Below, in pieces: positions 32,068-40,130 of a stretch of DNA of 49,017 bases (position 1 is its first letter; each line of letters begins with the position of its first letter). The notes beneath the pieces were generated by a model. It was not told the DNA's origin. It searched no databases and was given only the letters and a program-made list of their open reading frames with translations. Source of the stretch: Spirochaetaceae bacterium (lineage in GTDB: Bacteria; Spirochaetota; Spirochaetia; SZUA-6; Bin103); the NCBI GenBank assembly GCA_028818385.1, contig JAPPNY010000084.1:1-49017 (forward strand). Reading direction: 5' to 3'. A program made the position numbers and the translations under genes.

Positions 32068-32955
32068 CTACTTCATCGCCTGGCCGAACGACGTGTCGAT
32101 GCCCGTGTAACCGTCCACGTAGCGCTTGTGCCGCGCGGGCAACGCGTCCACGAACGCCCGAGCCGTTGCCGGCAGATCCCAGGGCGCGTCGATCACGTCG
32201 CTCTGGCTGCGGAAGCCGACGCCGCAGGAGAGCCTCGTGCGCTCCTCCCGGTTGGGGAAGGCGCCGTGGAAGGTGCGGTCCGCGAACAGGATGCAGTCCC
32301 CGGGATCCGTGAACAGCGGCACCAGGCCGGGAATGTCGAAGTCGGCGTAGCGCTCCTCGTCGGCCGCACCTTCGCGGACGAACGTATACTGGTCGGCGGT
32401 GAGCCTGAATCCTGCCGGGCCGGTCCAGCCGACGCGGTTGGAGTCCTCGATCACGCACAGGCCGCCGTGCATGGGGCGCGAACCGGTGACGTAGAACCAG
32501 GTCCCCGACGGCCAGGAGCCACGATTGAGCACCTGCCCGCTGTCGCGCGGCGGATCGTCGGTCTGCCCGCGCCAGTCGGTGTGCCAGGCCACGGTCGCCG
32601 AGCCCGGCCGGCGGATGATGGCCGCCGAGCGGTTGAGGCACATCTCGCCGGTGCCGAGCAGCGCACGCGGCAGGTTCATGAAGCGCTCGTCGTCGAGCAG
32701 CGCCCACGCCTCGGTCGCCTCGTCGAACCAGGCGTGGTAGGTGCGGCTCTCGCCCGGGCCGAGCGTGCGGTCCGGGTCCACCACCCGCCACACCTCGCCG
32801 CACAGCACGTCGACCATGGCGGGAGACAGCACCTCCTTGGCGACGCAGAAGCCGTGCTCCTCCGTGCAGGCGACGATCCGGTCGAGCCGGTCGGCGTCGA
32901 ACTCGTACTGGTAGCCCAGCTTCGGCTTGCGGACATCCGCGGCATCGATGGTCAT
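32068..32955 (-). CDS. Phytanoyl-CoA dioxygenase (PhyH) family oxygenase
   Basis: A 295-residue Fe(II)/2-oxoglutarate oxygenase. The iron triad is His125 and Asp127 (WHTDW) and His230 (RTFHGAFPN), with DPGDCILF before the last histidine as in other PhyH proteins. Arginines downstream (RTRLSCGVGFR) can bind 2-oxoglutarate. It is only distantly similar to the tandem pair at 11684-13482 and so is not a recent copy. It lies 19 bp after the GH127-like gene in the operon. Its hydroxylation step would open the substrate for the downstream oxidoreductase. Confidence 0.85.
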   Translation of the reverse strand: MTIDAADVRKPKLGYQYEFDADRLDRIVACTEEHGFCVAKEVLSPAMVDVLCGEVWRVVDPDRTLGPGESRTYHAWFDEATEAWALLDDERFMNLPRALLGTGEMCLNRSAAIIRRPGSATVAWHTDWRGQTDDPPRDSGQVLNRGSWPSGTWFYVTGSRPMHGGLCVIEDSNRVGWTGPAGFRLTADQYTFVREGAADEERYADFDIPGLVPLFTDPGDCILFADRTFHGAFPNREERTRLSCGVGFRSQSDVIDAPWDLPATARAFVDALPARHKRYVDGYTGIDTSFGQAMK

Positions 32956-32974
32956 GATCGCACCCTCCTGCTCG

Positions 32975-34537
32975 TCATTCGATCGGATCGAAGAAGGTCA
33001 CGTCGGCGCCGAGGTCGTCCATCGCCGTGACCGCATCTCCGTGAAGACGCACGCGTAGATCCCCGGCCGGGTTGCGCATGGTCATCTCCTGTTCCGCGAG
33101 AGGATACGCGATACGGATCGCCCGGTCTGTCGCCGGCGCCGCGAAGAACAGGCAGCCGCCGGTGTGGCGCGGCCGGTCCGAGCCGGAAACCTCGACCGCC
33201 TCAGGGCTGACCCAGGGAGGGAGGCGCACGAACAGCGGTCCGGGGCGCTTCAGCTCGACGCTCAGCGCCGGATGCGTGTAGGGCGAGTGGACCTTGATCG
33301 CGGGCGTCTCGTGATCGAACAGGAGATTCACCCGGTGCCCGGCCGTGTCGTGACGGGTCGCCTCGCGGTATACCTCGCAGAGCGAGCCGACCACGCCGCC
33401 CACGATGTCGGAGTTGAACTTGACCTCGGCGACGCCGACCGGGTGGTGCCCGTACGGCGCCGGCAGCCCGAACGATCCGGCGATCCTGCGCGCGACGTCG
33501 CGTTTGCCGTCGGAGCCCTTCGGATTCGCCGGCTCGCGGATGAACGAGACGTCGCGCAACTGGCTGGGCAACAGGTGGCAGCGCAGGATGCGCTCCGCGT
33601 CATGGTAGTAGTCGAGGTGGCCCCACCGGCCCAGGATCAGGGCCGTCTCGACGATGTCGCCGGTGTTGTTGGCCTCGCCCCTTCCATAGTTCCTGCCCGG
33701 ATTGGTGGTCTCGATGGACCAGCCGACCTGGTCCCGTATGTGCCGCAGGCCGTTGTCGTAGAACGCCTTCACGCGCGCCAGCAGGGGTGCGTCGCCCGTC
33801 AGGTCGGCCAACTGCGCCAGCGACGACATCGTGCAGGTGGTCGAGTGCCCGTGCAGGCCGTGAGCGGCCTGGAACTCGCCGTTCTCCGGGAAGAACTCCG
33901 CGACGGCCTTGTCCTTCAGGACGATGGCAAGGTCCAGTGCCGGACCGTACCCGGTGGCCCGGAAGTACTTCACCAGCGGGCCGATGGTTCGGCCGAGTCC
34001 GTTCAGGAAGCTCGAGGGCTTGACGATCGACAGCCCGTTCTCGTCCTGCAGGCGCGCATAGTCCCATCCGTCCGCCGGGTCCCAGGTGCGGAAGATCGCG
34101 TCGATGGAGGCCTCGGCCAGCTCGCGCGCGCGGCCGGAGTCGCGGAACCTGACCAGGGCGTACAGCGCGTGGAACCCTTCGCGAATCTGGGTCGGCAGGA
34201 AATTGACCAGCGGCCCGCCGATCCGCTGCCGGTTCAGGGGCAGGGGCACGGCTCCCTGATAGGCGAAGAACGCGGCGCGGGTGATCGTGTCGATAGCCTG
34301 CTCGTCGATGCGGATGCCGAGTGCGTCCTCGGCATTCAGCAGGGCGTTGAGAAACCGGCCCGGGACCTGTGCCTCCGAGTGGTGGCAACTGAAGCTCATC
34401 CGCGCCTCGGGCAGGGCCAGGATGTCGAAGAACGGGATATCGTCGTCGTCCGCGTTGAACAGGCGGCACATCGTCCGGCAGCCCAGGCGGATGGCGCCGG
34501 CGATATCGGTGGTGTTGACGTCCTTCAGCTTCGCCAT
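32975..34537 (-). CDS. Six-hairpin glycosidase-like protein, distant GH127/DUF1680 relative
   Basis: A 520-residue protein with the helical-barrel-plus-beta layout of the GH127 group: FLNALLNAEDALGI, FHALYALVRFRDSGRARELAEASIDAIFR, TCTMSSLAQLADLTGD, NNTGDIVETALILGRWGHLDYYHDAERILRCHLL, then a beta region VKFNSDIVGG...VKVHSPYTHPALSVELKRPGPLFVRLPPWV. The GH127 glutamate-cysteine zinc site (ExC, CC) present in the gene at 9661 is not seen, so catalysis, if any, must differ. ATG at 34537 overlaps the aminotransferase stop by one base. Its presence with a PhyH and an aminotransferase in one operon is unusual. The glycosidase label is by fold only. Confidence 0.55.
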   Translation of the reverse strand: MAKLKDVNTTDIAGAIRLGCRTMCRLFNADDDDIPFFDILALPEARMSFSCHHSEAQVPGRFLNALLNAEDALGIRIDEQAIDTITRAAFFAYQGAVPLPLNRQRIGGPLVNFLPTQIREGFHALYALVRFRDSGRARELAEASIDAIFRTWDPADGWDYARLQDENGLSIVKPSSFLNGLGRTIGPLVKYFRATGYGPALDLAIVLKDKAVAEFFPENGEFQAAHGLHGHSTTCTMSSLAQLADLTGDAPLLARVKAFYDNGLRHIRDQVGWSIETTNPGRNYGRGEANNTGDIVETALILGRWGHLDYYHDAERILRCHLLPSQLRDVSFIREPANPKGSDGKRDVARRIAGSFGLPAPYGHHPVGVAEVKFNSDIVGGVVGSLCEVYREATRHDTAGHRVNLLFDHETPAIKVHSPYTHPALSVELKRPGPLFVRLPPWVSPEAVEVSGSDRPRHTGGCLFFAAPATDRAIRIAYPLAEQEMTMRNPAGDLRVRLHGDAVTAMDDLGADVTFFDPIE

Positions 34538-35442
34538 CAGCCGTTGCCGTAATCGATGGGTGTCGCATGCCAGCCGGCCTCCCGCCGTGACCAGTAGGTG
34601 GCGGTGAGCCGCGCCGTGATCGGTCCGGGAGCGCCTGCGCCGACAGGACGCCCGTCGACCGTGGTCACGGAGATCAGCCCGCCGGCGGTCGAGGTGATGA
34701 ACACCTCGTCGGCCGCCCGTACGCGCTCCGGGGCGATGGGCTCGGTCGCACACGCGATGCCAACCTCCGCGCACAGCTCCAGCACGGTGCGGCGGGTGAT
34801 CCCGTCCAGGACGCCCGCGGCCGGCGTCGCCAGGCGGCCCCGTTCCACGATGAACACGTTGAACCCCGGTCCCTCGGCGACATCGCCGTTGCCGTCCACG
34901 ACGATCACCGTCTCCGCGCCGGCATCGTACGCCTGCATCAGGCCCAGCTCGAAGTCCAGCCAGTGGTAGTGCTTGACCGTCGATTCGATGGTCTGCGGCG
35001 GCACCCGCTGGATGTCGCTGATGTGGGCGCGCAGTCCGCGGCGGCGCTGCTCCTCGGGCGCCAGCCAGACGTACGGCAGGCAGAACGCATGGAACTGGTT
35101 CGCACACCCGCGGATATCACGGCTGCCGGCCGGCAGCCGTCCGCGCGTCATCACCATCTGCACGTAGGCCTTGCGGAAGCCCGTACGGCGCACGCACTCG
35201 GCCAGGATCTCGTTGCGCTGCTGCCGGTCGTAGGGACAGTGCATACGCAGCCGCGCGATGTTGCGCTCGAACCGCTCCTGGTGGTCGTCGAGCCGGAAGA
35301 ACGATCCGCCCCACACCGACACGGTGTCCTGGTTCGCGTCCGAACGCAGGAAGCCCAGGTCCAGGATCGGGATCCGCGCCTCGCCGATGGGCCGGTAGCA
35401 GCCCTCGATGAACGCGATGCCGTCCTGGTACGTGCCGGGCAC
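34537..35442 (-). CDS. Class IV PLP aminotransferase (BCAT/D-amino-acid transaminase-like)
   Basis: A 301-residue fold-type IV enzyme. The N-terminal IPILDLGFLRSD corresponds to the usual (I/V)P..D.G...GD segment. The PLP lysine is in ESTVKHYHWLDFELGLMQAYD, and VAEGPGFNVFIV and EVFITSTAGGLISVTTVDG carry the glutamate and phosphate-binding loops. The start is GTG at 35442, 2 bp after the SDR stop; no internal methionine is better placed. R-selective amine transaminases, D-amino acid aminotransferases and BCATs share this fold and cannot be separated by eye. In this operon it would remove or add an amino group, consistent with an amidase gene upstream. Confidence 0.85.
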   Translation of the reverse strand: MPGTYQDGIAFIEGCYRPIGEARIPILDLGFLRSDANQDTVSVWGGSFFRLDDHQERFERNIARLRMHCPYDRQQRNEILAECVRRTGFRKAYVQMVMTRGRLPAGSRDIRGCANQFHAFCLPYVWLAPEEQRRRGLRAHISDIQRVPPQTIESTVKHYHWLDFELGLMQAYDAGAETVIVVDGNGDVAEGPGFNVFIVERGRLATPAAGVLDGITRRTVLELCAEVGIACATEPIAPERVRAADEVFITSTAGGLISVTTVDGRPVGAGAPGPITARLTATYWSRREAGWHATPIDYGNG

Positions 35443-35444
35443 GA

Positions 35445-36239
35445 TCAGATGCGGCAGGTCTGGGCGCCGTCGACGACCACCGACTCGCCGGTCACGTACC
35501 TCGCCTCGTCGGAGGCCAGGAACAGCGACAGGTGCGCCACGTCCCACCCCTCGCCCTGCTTGCCGGTCGGGCACAGGCTGTCGCGCCGCTCCATCATCGC
35601 CTCCACGTCGCCGCCGTACGCGTCGGTGAGCGCCGCCACCACGAACGGCGTGGCCATCATGCCGGGCAGCACGGCGTTCACGCGGATCCCCCTGGCCGCG
35701 TACTCGACGGCCACGTCGCGGGTGAAGGCGATCACGCCCGCCTTGGACACCGCGTACGGCAAGGACAGCGCCGGCAGGGTGCGGATCGCGTTGATCGAGG
35801 AGATGTTGACGATGGCGCCGGCGCCCTGCCGCTCCATGTGCGGGACGACCGCCTTGGCCATCAGGAACATGCTCTTGAGGTTGACCGCCAGGGTGGTGTC
35901 CCACGCCTCCTCGGTGGTCTCCTCCAAGCCGCCCGCGATCTCGATGCCGACGTTGTTGTGCAGGATGTCGATGCGGCCGTAGCGCTCGATGCACGCGCCG
36001 GCGATAGCGTGGCAGGCCGAGGCGTCGCTGACGTCGGCCTGGAACGTGGATGACTCGCCGCCCGCCTCGGCGATCATCCGGTGCGTCTCCTCGGCGGGGC
36101 CGCGGTCGCGGTCGACCAGCAGCACCCGCGCCCCTTCCCGTGCGAACACCAGCGCCGTGGCGCGGCCGTTGCCGATGCCGGGGCCGACCGAGCCGGCCCC
36201 CGTCACGATCGCGACCTTGTCCTGGATGCGTCCGGCCAT
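35445..36239 (-). CDS. Short-chain dehydrogenase/reductase (SDR)
   Basis: A 264-residue SDR. The cofactor loop is TGAGSVGPGIG (13-23), slightly longer than the classical TGxxxGxG, as in a subset of SDRs. NNVG is at 95-98, and the catalytic Ser148, Tyr162 and Lys166 (YAVSK) are all present. VDRD after strand 2 suggests NAD. It lies between the acetamidase (9 bp upstream) and aminotransferase (2 bp downstream) genes. It likely oxidises a hydroxyl to the ketone that the aminotransferase or oxidoreductase then uses; the substrate is unknown. Confidence 0.87.
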   Translation of the reverse strand: MAGRIQDKVAIVTGAGSVGPGIGNGRATALVFAREGARVLLVDRDRGPAEETHRMIAEAGGESSTFQADVSDASACHAIAGACIERYGRIDILHNNVGIEIAGGLEETTEEAWDTTLAVNLKSMFLMAKAVVPHMERQGAGAIVNISSINAIRTLPALSLPYAVSKAGVIAFTRDVAVEYAARGIRVNAVLPGMMATPFVVAALTDAYGGDVEAMMERRDSLCPTGKQGEGWDVAHLSLFLASDEARYVTGESVVVDGAQTCRI

Positions 36240-36248
36240 GGGGCCAGC

Positions 36249-37163
36249 TTAGGCGGTCAGCGCTTCGCGCGGAACCGCGGCCACCACCGAGTAGTTGGGA
36301 TCGCACACGTTGCCGACCCGCAGCTCCAGCACCTGCGTGATCCAGATCAGGGCGTCGGTGGAATCCATGCCGTAGTCGGCGGCCACCCACTTGACCAGCT
36401 CGGTGGTGGCGATGCGCGTGGCGTCCTCCAGCGGGCGGGCGCTGCCGATCACCATCAGGTGCGTGTCGTTGGTGACGCGCGGCCAGTCGATCGCCTGCCC
36501 CTTGATGACCTCGAACCGGCAGACCAGGTTGACCGGCACCTCGCAGGCGACGCCGCCGATCTCCCCGTGGCCCTGGGTGGCGTGCCCGTCGCCGCAGAAC
36601 AGCAGGCCGCCGTCGTTGCGCACCGGCAGGTGCAGGGTGTTGCCCGCGCAGGTCTCCGGGCAGTCCATGTTGCCGCCGTAGCTCGCCGGGGTGAGCGCGT
36701 TGATCGCCTCCAGCTTCGGGGCGGTGCCGATGGTGCCCATGAACGGCGACAGCGGACGGCTCAGCTTCCCGAACCAGACGCGGCCTTCGCGGATCGGCAC
36801 CTTGCGCACCACCTCCGGCAGGGCGTCGGTGAGCATGGCGGTCGCCGTGGTGCCGGTCAGCAGGCCGAAGCGCGGCACCAGCCCGGTCATCGCCCAGTCG
36901 CGGGTGATCTCGATGTCGTCGATGTGCACCAGCAGGGTGTCGCCCTCCTCCACCCCCTCGACGTAGACCGGTCCGGTCTGCGGATTCAGGTACGGGTACT
37001 CGCACACCTCGGCGTAGTGCTGGGACTCGTCGACCAGGCGGTTCTCGAAGCAGTCCACGCAGTGGATGCGCACCTGCTGTCCCGGCTGCACGCGCGCGAC
37101 CACCTCGTGGTCCGCCGAGTAGGTGTAGCGATAGGAGCCCGGCTGCTGGCGAACCTCGATCAC
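36249..37163 (-). CDS. Acetamidase/formamidase family protein
   Basis: A 304-residue member of the FmdA/AmdA family. Typical segments are HEVVARVQPGQQVRIHCVDCFENRL, GPVYVEGVEEGDTLLVHIDDI, the GGNMDCPETCAGNTLHLPV metal-binding region and GLLFCGDGHATQGHGEIGGVACE. These enzymes release ammonia from short-chain amides. The start is GTG at 37163, without a Shine-Dalgarno; TATCGT lies 6 nt upstream, and a 12-bp palindrome (37179-37211) lies just beyond. It is the first gene of the seven-gene minus-strand operon, so the pathway probably begins with an amide. Confidence 0.9.
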   Translation of the reverse strand: MIEVRQQPGSYRYTYSADHEVVARVQPGQQVRIHCVDCFENRLVDESQHYAEVCEYPYLNPQTGPVYVEGVEEGDTLLVHIDDIEITRDWAMTGLVPRFGLLTGTTATAMLTDALPEVVRKVPIREGRVWFGKLSRPLSPFMGTIGTAPKLEAINALTPASYGGNMDCPETCAGNTLHLPVRNDGGLLFCGDGHATQGHGEIGGVACEVPVNLVCRFEVIKGQAIDWPRVTNDTHLMVIGSARPLEDATRIATTELVKWVAADYGMDSTDALIWITQVLELRVGNVCDPNYSVVAAVPREALTA

Positions 37164-37169
37164 GCCGTC

Positions 37170-37175
37170 ACGATA
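37170..37175 (-). promoter_or_regulatory. Candidate -10 box for a leaderless start of the seven-gene operon
   Basis: TATCGT on the minus strand ends 6 nt before the GTG at 37163. No Shine-Dalgarno is present. The palindrome at 37179-37211 occupies the spacer and -35 zone. Confidence 0.4.
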
Positions 37176-37178
37176 CCA

Positions 37179-37211
37179 CGACCCGGGCCGTCCCGCCGCC
37201 GGCCCGGGTCG
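37179..37211. promoter_or_regulatory. 12-bp perfect inverted repeat, candidate operator
   Basis: CGACCCGGGCCG (37179-37190) and CGGCCCGGGTCG (37200-37211) are exact reverse complements separated by 9 bp. The palindrome sits in the 83-bp divergent region between the acetamidase operon and the Rpn-type gene, overlapping the zone expected for the operon's -35 box. It could be a repressor site acting on both directions or a hairpin; both are inferred. Confidence 0.45.
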
Positions 37212-37246
37212 AAGCGTCAGCGCCGGATCGTGCGCTTACTCTGTCG

Positions 37247-38200
37247 ATGGACCACGATACGCACCGGCCGCACGACAAGCTGTTCCGCGCCGTGTTCGGC
37301 GCTCCCGCGGAGGCGGCCGGCCTCCTGCGCGCCTACCTGCCCGAGCCTCTTGCCGTCGAACTGCAGTGGTCCCGCCTTACCGTCCAGGACGCTACCTTCG
37401 TCGACGAGCAGTTGCGCGACAGCGAGTCCGATCTGCTCTTCGCGATCGACCGCGCCGCCGGCGACCCGCCCGCCTGGCTGTACGTGCTGCTGGAGCACCA
37501 GTCGCAGCCCGATCGCTGGATGCCGTTCCGGCTGCTGAAATACTGCTGTCGCATCTGGGACCGGGACCGCCGGATGCACCCGCGGGAGCGGGGACTGCGG
37601 CCGATCGTACCGTTGGTGCTCTACCAGGGGCGTGGCCGCTGGAGCCACTCCCCGGAACTCGCCGAGCTGTTCGCCGTGTCGGTACGCGAGTGGCCATGGG
37701 TGCCGCGGTTCTCACACCTGCTGATCGACCAGTCGTTCGTGGGGCCGGACGAGGTACGCGGCACGTTGCAAGGCCGTATCGCTCAGCTCATGATGATGGC
37801 GCCGTTTCGCCACCGGCAGGAAGCGCTGCGCAGGGCCGTGCACCTGCTCGCGGAGCTGCTGCCCACCGGTGATCGGGATGCCGTCCGCACATTCATGATG
37901 TACCTGTTGGCGACACAGGACCGCGACACGGCACGGACGTTCGGAGAAGATCTGAGCAAGGCAGCGTCGGCACCGGGAGGAGATCTGATGACCTACGCCG
38001 AGGAACTGATCGCCGAAGGCATCGAGAAGGGACGCCAGGAAGGCGAGCTGAGGGGCCGGGTAAACACGATAGAGGAGCTCGTCCGGGCCGGCGTCGAGTG
38101 GTCGGTGATCGAGTCGGCCACCGGCGTGGACCGGGATGCGCTGCGAGTTCTCAAGCAGCACCTCGAAGGGTCGGACGACGGAAGCGAGCGAACCGACTGA
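37247..38200 (+). CDS. Rpn-family recombination-promoting nuclease/putative transposase (YhgA-like)
   Basis: A 317-residue PD-(D/E)XK-type protein. HDKLFRAVFGAPAEAAGLLRAYLP is the family's N-terminal signature, DSESDLLFAID and WLYVLLEHQSQPD supply the catalytic Asp and Glu-x-Gln, and LRPIVPLVLYQGRGRW is the conserved strand after the active site. The C-terminal EGIEKGRQEGELRGRVNTIEELVRAGVEWSVIESATGVD is the short helical tail common in the family. Rpn proteins cut DNA and promote RecA-independent recombination; many genomes carry numerous copies. It is a single-gene unit; TACTCT lies 4 nt before the ATG. Confidence 0.87.
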   Translation: MDHDTHRPHDKLFRAVFGAPAEAAGLLRAYLPEPLAVELQWSRLTVQDATFVDEQLRDSESDLLFAIDRAAGDPPAWLYVLLEHQSQPDRWMPFRLLKYCCRIWDRDRRMHPRERGLRPIVPLVLYQGRGRWSHSPELAELFAVSVREWPWVPRFSHLLIDQSFVGPDEVRGTLQGRIAQLMMMAPFRHRQEALRRAVHLLAELLPTGDRDAVRTFMMYLLATQDRDTARTFGEDLSKAASAPGGDLMTYAEELIAEGIEKGRQEGELRGRVNTIEELVRAGVEWSVIESATGVDRDALRVLKQHLEGSDDGSERTD

Positions 38201-38204
38201 CCGC

Positions 38205-39095
38205 TCAGACGCGCAGGAGCGGTTGCAGGCCGGCAAGGATCGCGTCGAGCTCGCGATGGTCGTCGTCGTCGAGCTGAACGCTTCCCGGCACACGGGTCGC
38301 GGTGGAGCCGAACACGCCCCGGCGCACCAGCACCTGCTTGCACATGGGCAGGCCGAGCAGGCCGAGCAGGTTGATCAGCGGCAGCAGCCGGTTGAAGACC
38401 TCGCGCGCCCGCTCCCGGTTTCCCGCGTGCCAGGCGTCCCAGATCTGCACGTGCACGTCGGTCAGCTCCGTGGCCGGCATGAACCCGGTCGCCCCGCGGC
38501 GCAGCTCCGAGAGCATCCAGCGCCCGTGCGCGCCGCCGAACACGCCGCTGCTCACCGCTCCGCACCGTGCGAGCAGCGCGCTGATCTGGTGCGCGCTCGG
38601 ATCGCTCTCCTCCTTGACGTATTCCACGTGCGGGATGTCGCGGAGCAGCCCCTCAATGAACGCGGCGTCCATGCCGGCGTGGGTGTGCTGGATGAACACC
38701 GGCCGGCCTGCCGCCTCCGCGATCGCGCGGTAGTACGAGAGTAGCTCGTCCCGGCCGGGCTGCCCGGGATACGGCGGCAGCGCGATCACCGCATCCGCCC
38801 CGCACCCGGCCGCGTGCGCGGCGTGCTCGGCCGCCGCCCGCGGATCCGGGGCCGCGACGCCCGCCACCACCGGCACACGGCCCCCGGCCTGCCGCACCAC
38901 CACCTCAACCGCGGCGCGCCGCTCCGCATCCGACAGGTACTGGAACTCGCTGCCCAGCACCGGAAAGACCAGCCCGTGCGTGCCGGCCTCCACGCTGAAG
39001 TCCACCTCCCGCGCCAGCGTCGCCATGTCGATCGAGCCGTCCTCGGCGTACGGCGTCAGCACGACCGGGAAGATGCCGCGAAACGGACTACTCAT
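38205..39095 (-). CDS. DapA-superfamily aldolase/lyase lacking the usual catalytic tyrosine
   Basis: A 296-residue protein of the dihydrodipicolinate synthase/N-acetylneuraminate lyase superfamily. The Schiff-base lysine is Lys161 (HVEYVKEES). At the strand where the catalytic tyrosine normally stands (YNxP), it reads RPVFIQHTHA with Gln136-His137 instead, and the GTTGE loop is VLGSEFQYLS. It is therefore unlikely to be a standard DapA or NanA. A retro-aldol or dehydratase reaction on the product of the dehydratase encoded upstream would fit the operon. It starts 12 bp after the AIR-synthase-like gene. The 3' end lies 4 bp from the convergent Rpn gene. Confidence 0.8.
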   Translation of the reverse strand: MSSPFRGIFPVVLTPYAEDGSIDMATLAREVDFSVEAGTHGLVFPVLGSEFQYLSDAERRAAVEVVVRQAGGRVPVVAGVAAPDPRAAAEHAAHAAGCGADAVIALPPYPGQPGRDELLSYYRAIAEAAGRPVFIQHTHAGMDAAFIEGLLRDIPHVEYVKEESDPSAHQISALLARCGAVSSGVFGGAHGRWMLSELRRGATGFMPATELTDVHVQIWDAWHAGNRERAREVFNRLLPLINLLGLLGLPMCKQVLVRRGVFGSTATRVPGSVQLDDDDHRELDAILAGLQPLLRV

Positions 39096-39107
39096 GCCGG
39101 TCCGCCC

Positions 39108-40130
39108 TCATGCCTGTGCTCCGAGCCGCGAGATCTCATCCTGCGGGAAGGATGGCAGAGGCGTGCTGCGGTCGCCAGTGCGCAGGGTGACCCCGCTTCC
39201 GGCGTGCACGGCTCCGATCATCGCGGCGGGGATGCCGGCGTCGTGGAGCGCCCGCGCGGCGCGCCGTGCCACCTTCGGCGGGGCCGTGAACAGAAGCGCC
39301 CCTGACGCCAACAGGCCGAGGTGGTCGATGCCGAGCGCGTCGCACAGCGTCCGGGTGGCCGGCTTCACAGGGAGCTCTGTGGCCTCGATCTCGATGGCCA
39401 CCCCCGAGCAACTCGCCAGCTCGTGAATCCCCTGGGCGACGCCGCCTTCGGTGGGGTCGTGTGCGGCGTGGATTGCGAACTCGCGAAGCACCCGGCCCTC
39501 TGCCACGACGCTGATCCCGGGATCGTCGAGCCAGCCTGCCACCTCCGCATGATCCGGCCCCAGGACGGCGCGCGCGTCCCGCCGCTCCCGCGCCAGCAGC
39601 GTGCTGCCCTCCAGCGCCACCCACTTGGTCAGCACAACGGCATCGCCGATCTGCGCACCCGCGCTCGACCATGGCGCGCCGGCAAGCACCCCCACGGCGG
39701 CGCCGACCACTACCGGCCTGACCACGGCGCCGGTCACCTCGGTGTGTCCTCCCACCCAGGCAACGCCGGCGGCGGCCGCGGCGGCAGCCAGCTCGGCGAA
39801 CAGCGCCTCCAGGACAGCGCCGTCCGTACCCGGCGGCACCAGGATGCTGGTGGTGAGGTACTGCGGGTCGGCGCCCATCGCCACCAGGTCGTTGCAGTTG
39901 ACCGCCACGGCATAGCGGCCCACCTCGCTGCCGGCCAGCGTGATCGGGTCGCTGGTCAGCACCAGCCGCTCGGCGCCGGTCACCACCGCGGCGTCCTCGC
40001 CTACCTCCGGGCCGATCAACACGCCGGCTCCGGGGCCGGCCGCGACGGGGAGCAGCGGCGCCAGCACCTCCGGATCGACCTTGCCCTCGGGCAGCCCCGG
40101 CAGAGCGCCGCCCGGCGCCCGCTCGCTCAC
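39108..40130 (-). CDS. AIR synthase-related protein (PurM/HypE/ThiL superfamily)
   Basis: A 340-residue ATP-grasping dimeric enzyme of the PurM superfamily. Seen are GVLIGPEVGEDAAVV (nucleotide/metal loop), TSDPITLAG, the hallmark AVNCNDLVAMGADPQYLTTSILVPPG, and HDPTEGGVAQGIHELA. The C-terminus lacks the cysteine tail that HypE uses for carbamoyl transfer, so it is not a hydrogenase maturation factor; purine, thiamine or selenium genes are absent. The start is GTG at 40130, overlapping the upstream stop as GTGA. Association with an enolase-superfamily dehydratase and a DapA-like lyase suggests an ATP-dependent step (phosphorylation or cyclisation) in sugar-acid metabolism. Confidence 0.8.
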   Translation of the reverse strand: MSERAPGGALPGLPEGKVDPEVLAPLLPVAAGPGAGVLIGPEVGEDAAVVTGAERLVLTSDPITLAGSEVGRYAVAVNCNDLVAMGADPQYLTTSILVPPGTDGAVLEALFAELAAAAAAAGVAWVGGHTEVTGAVVRPVVVGAAVGVLAGAPWSSAGAQIGDAVVLTKWVALEGSTLLARERRDARAVLGPDHAEVAGWLDDPGISVVAEGRVLREFAIHAAHDPTEGGVAQGIHELASCSGVAIEIEATELPVKPATRTLCDALGIDHLGLLASGALLFTAPPKVARRAARALHDAGIPAAMIGAVHAGSGVTLRTGDRSTPLPSFPQDEISRLGAQA

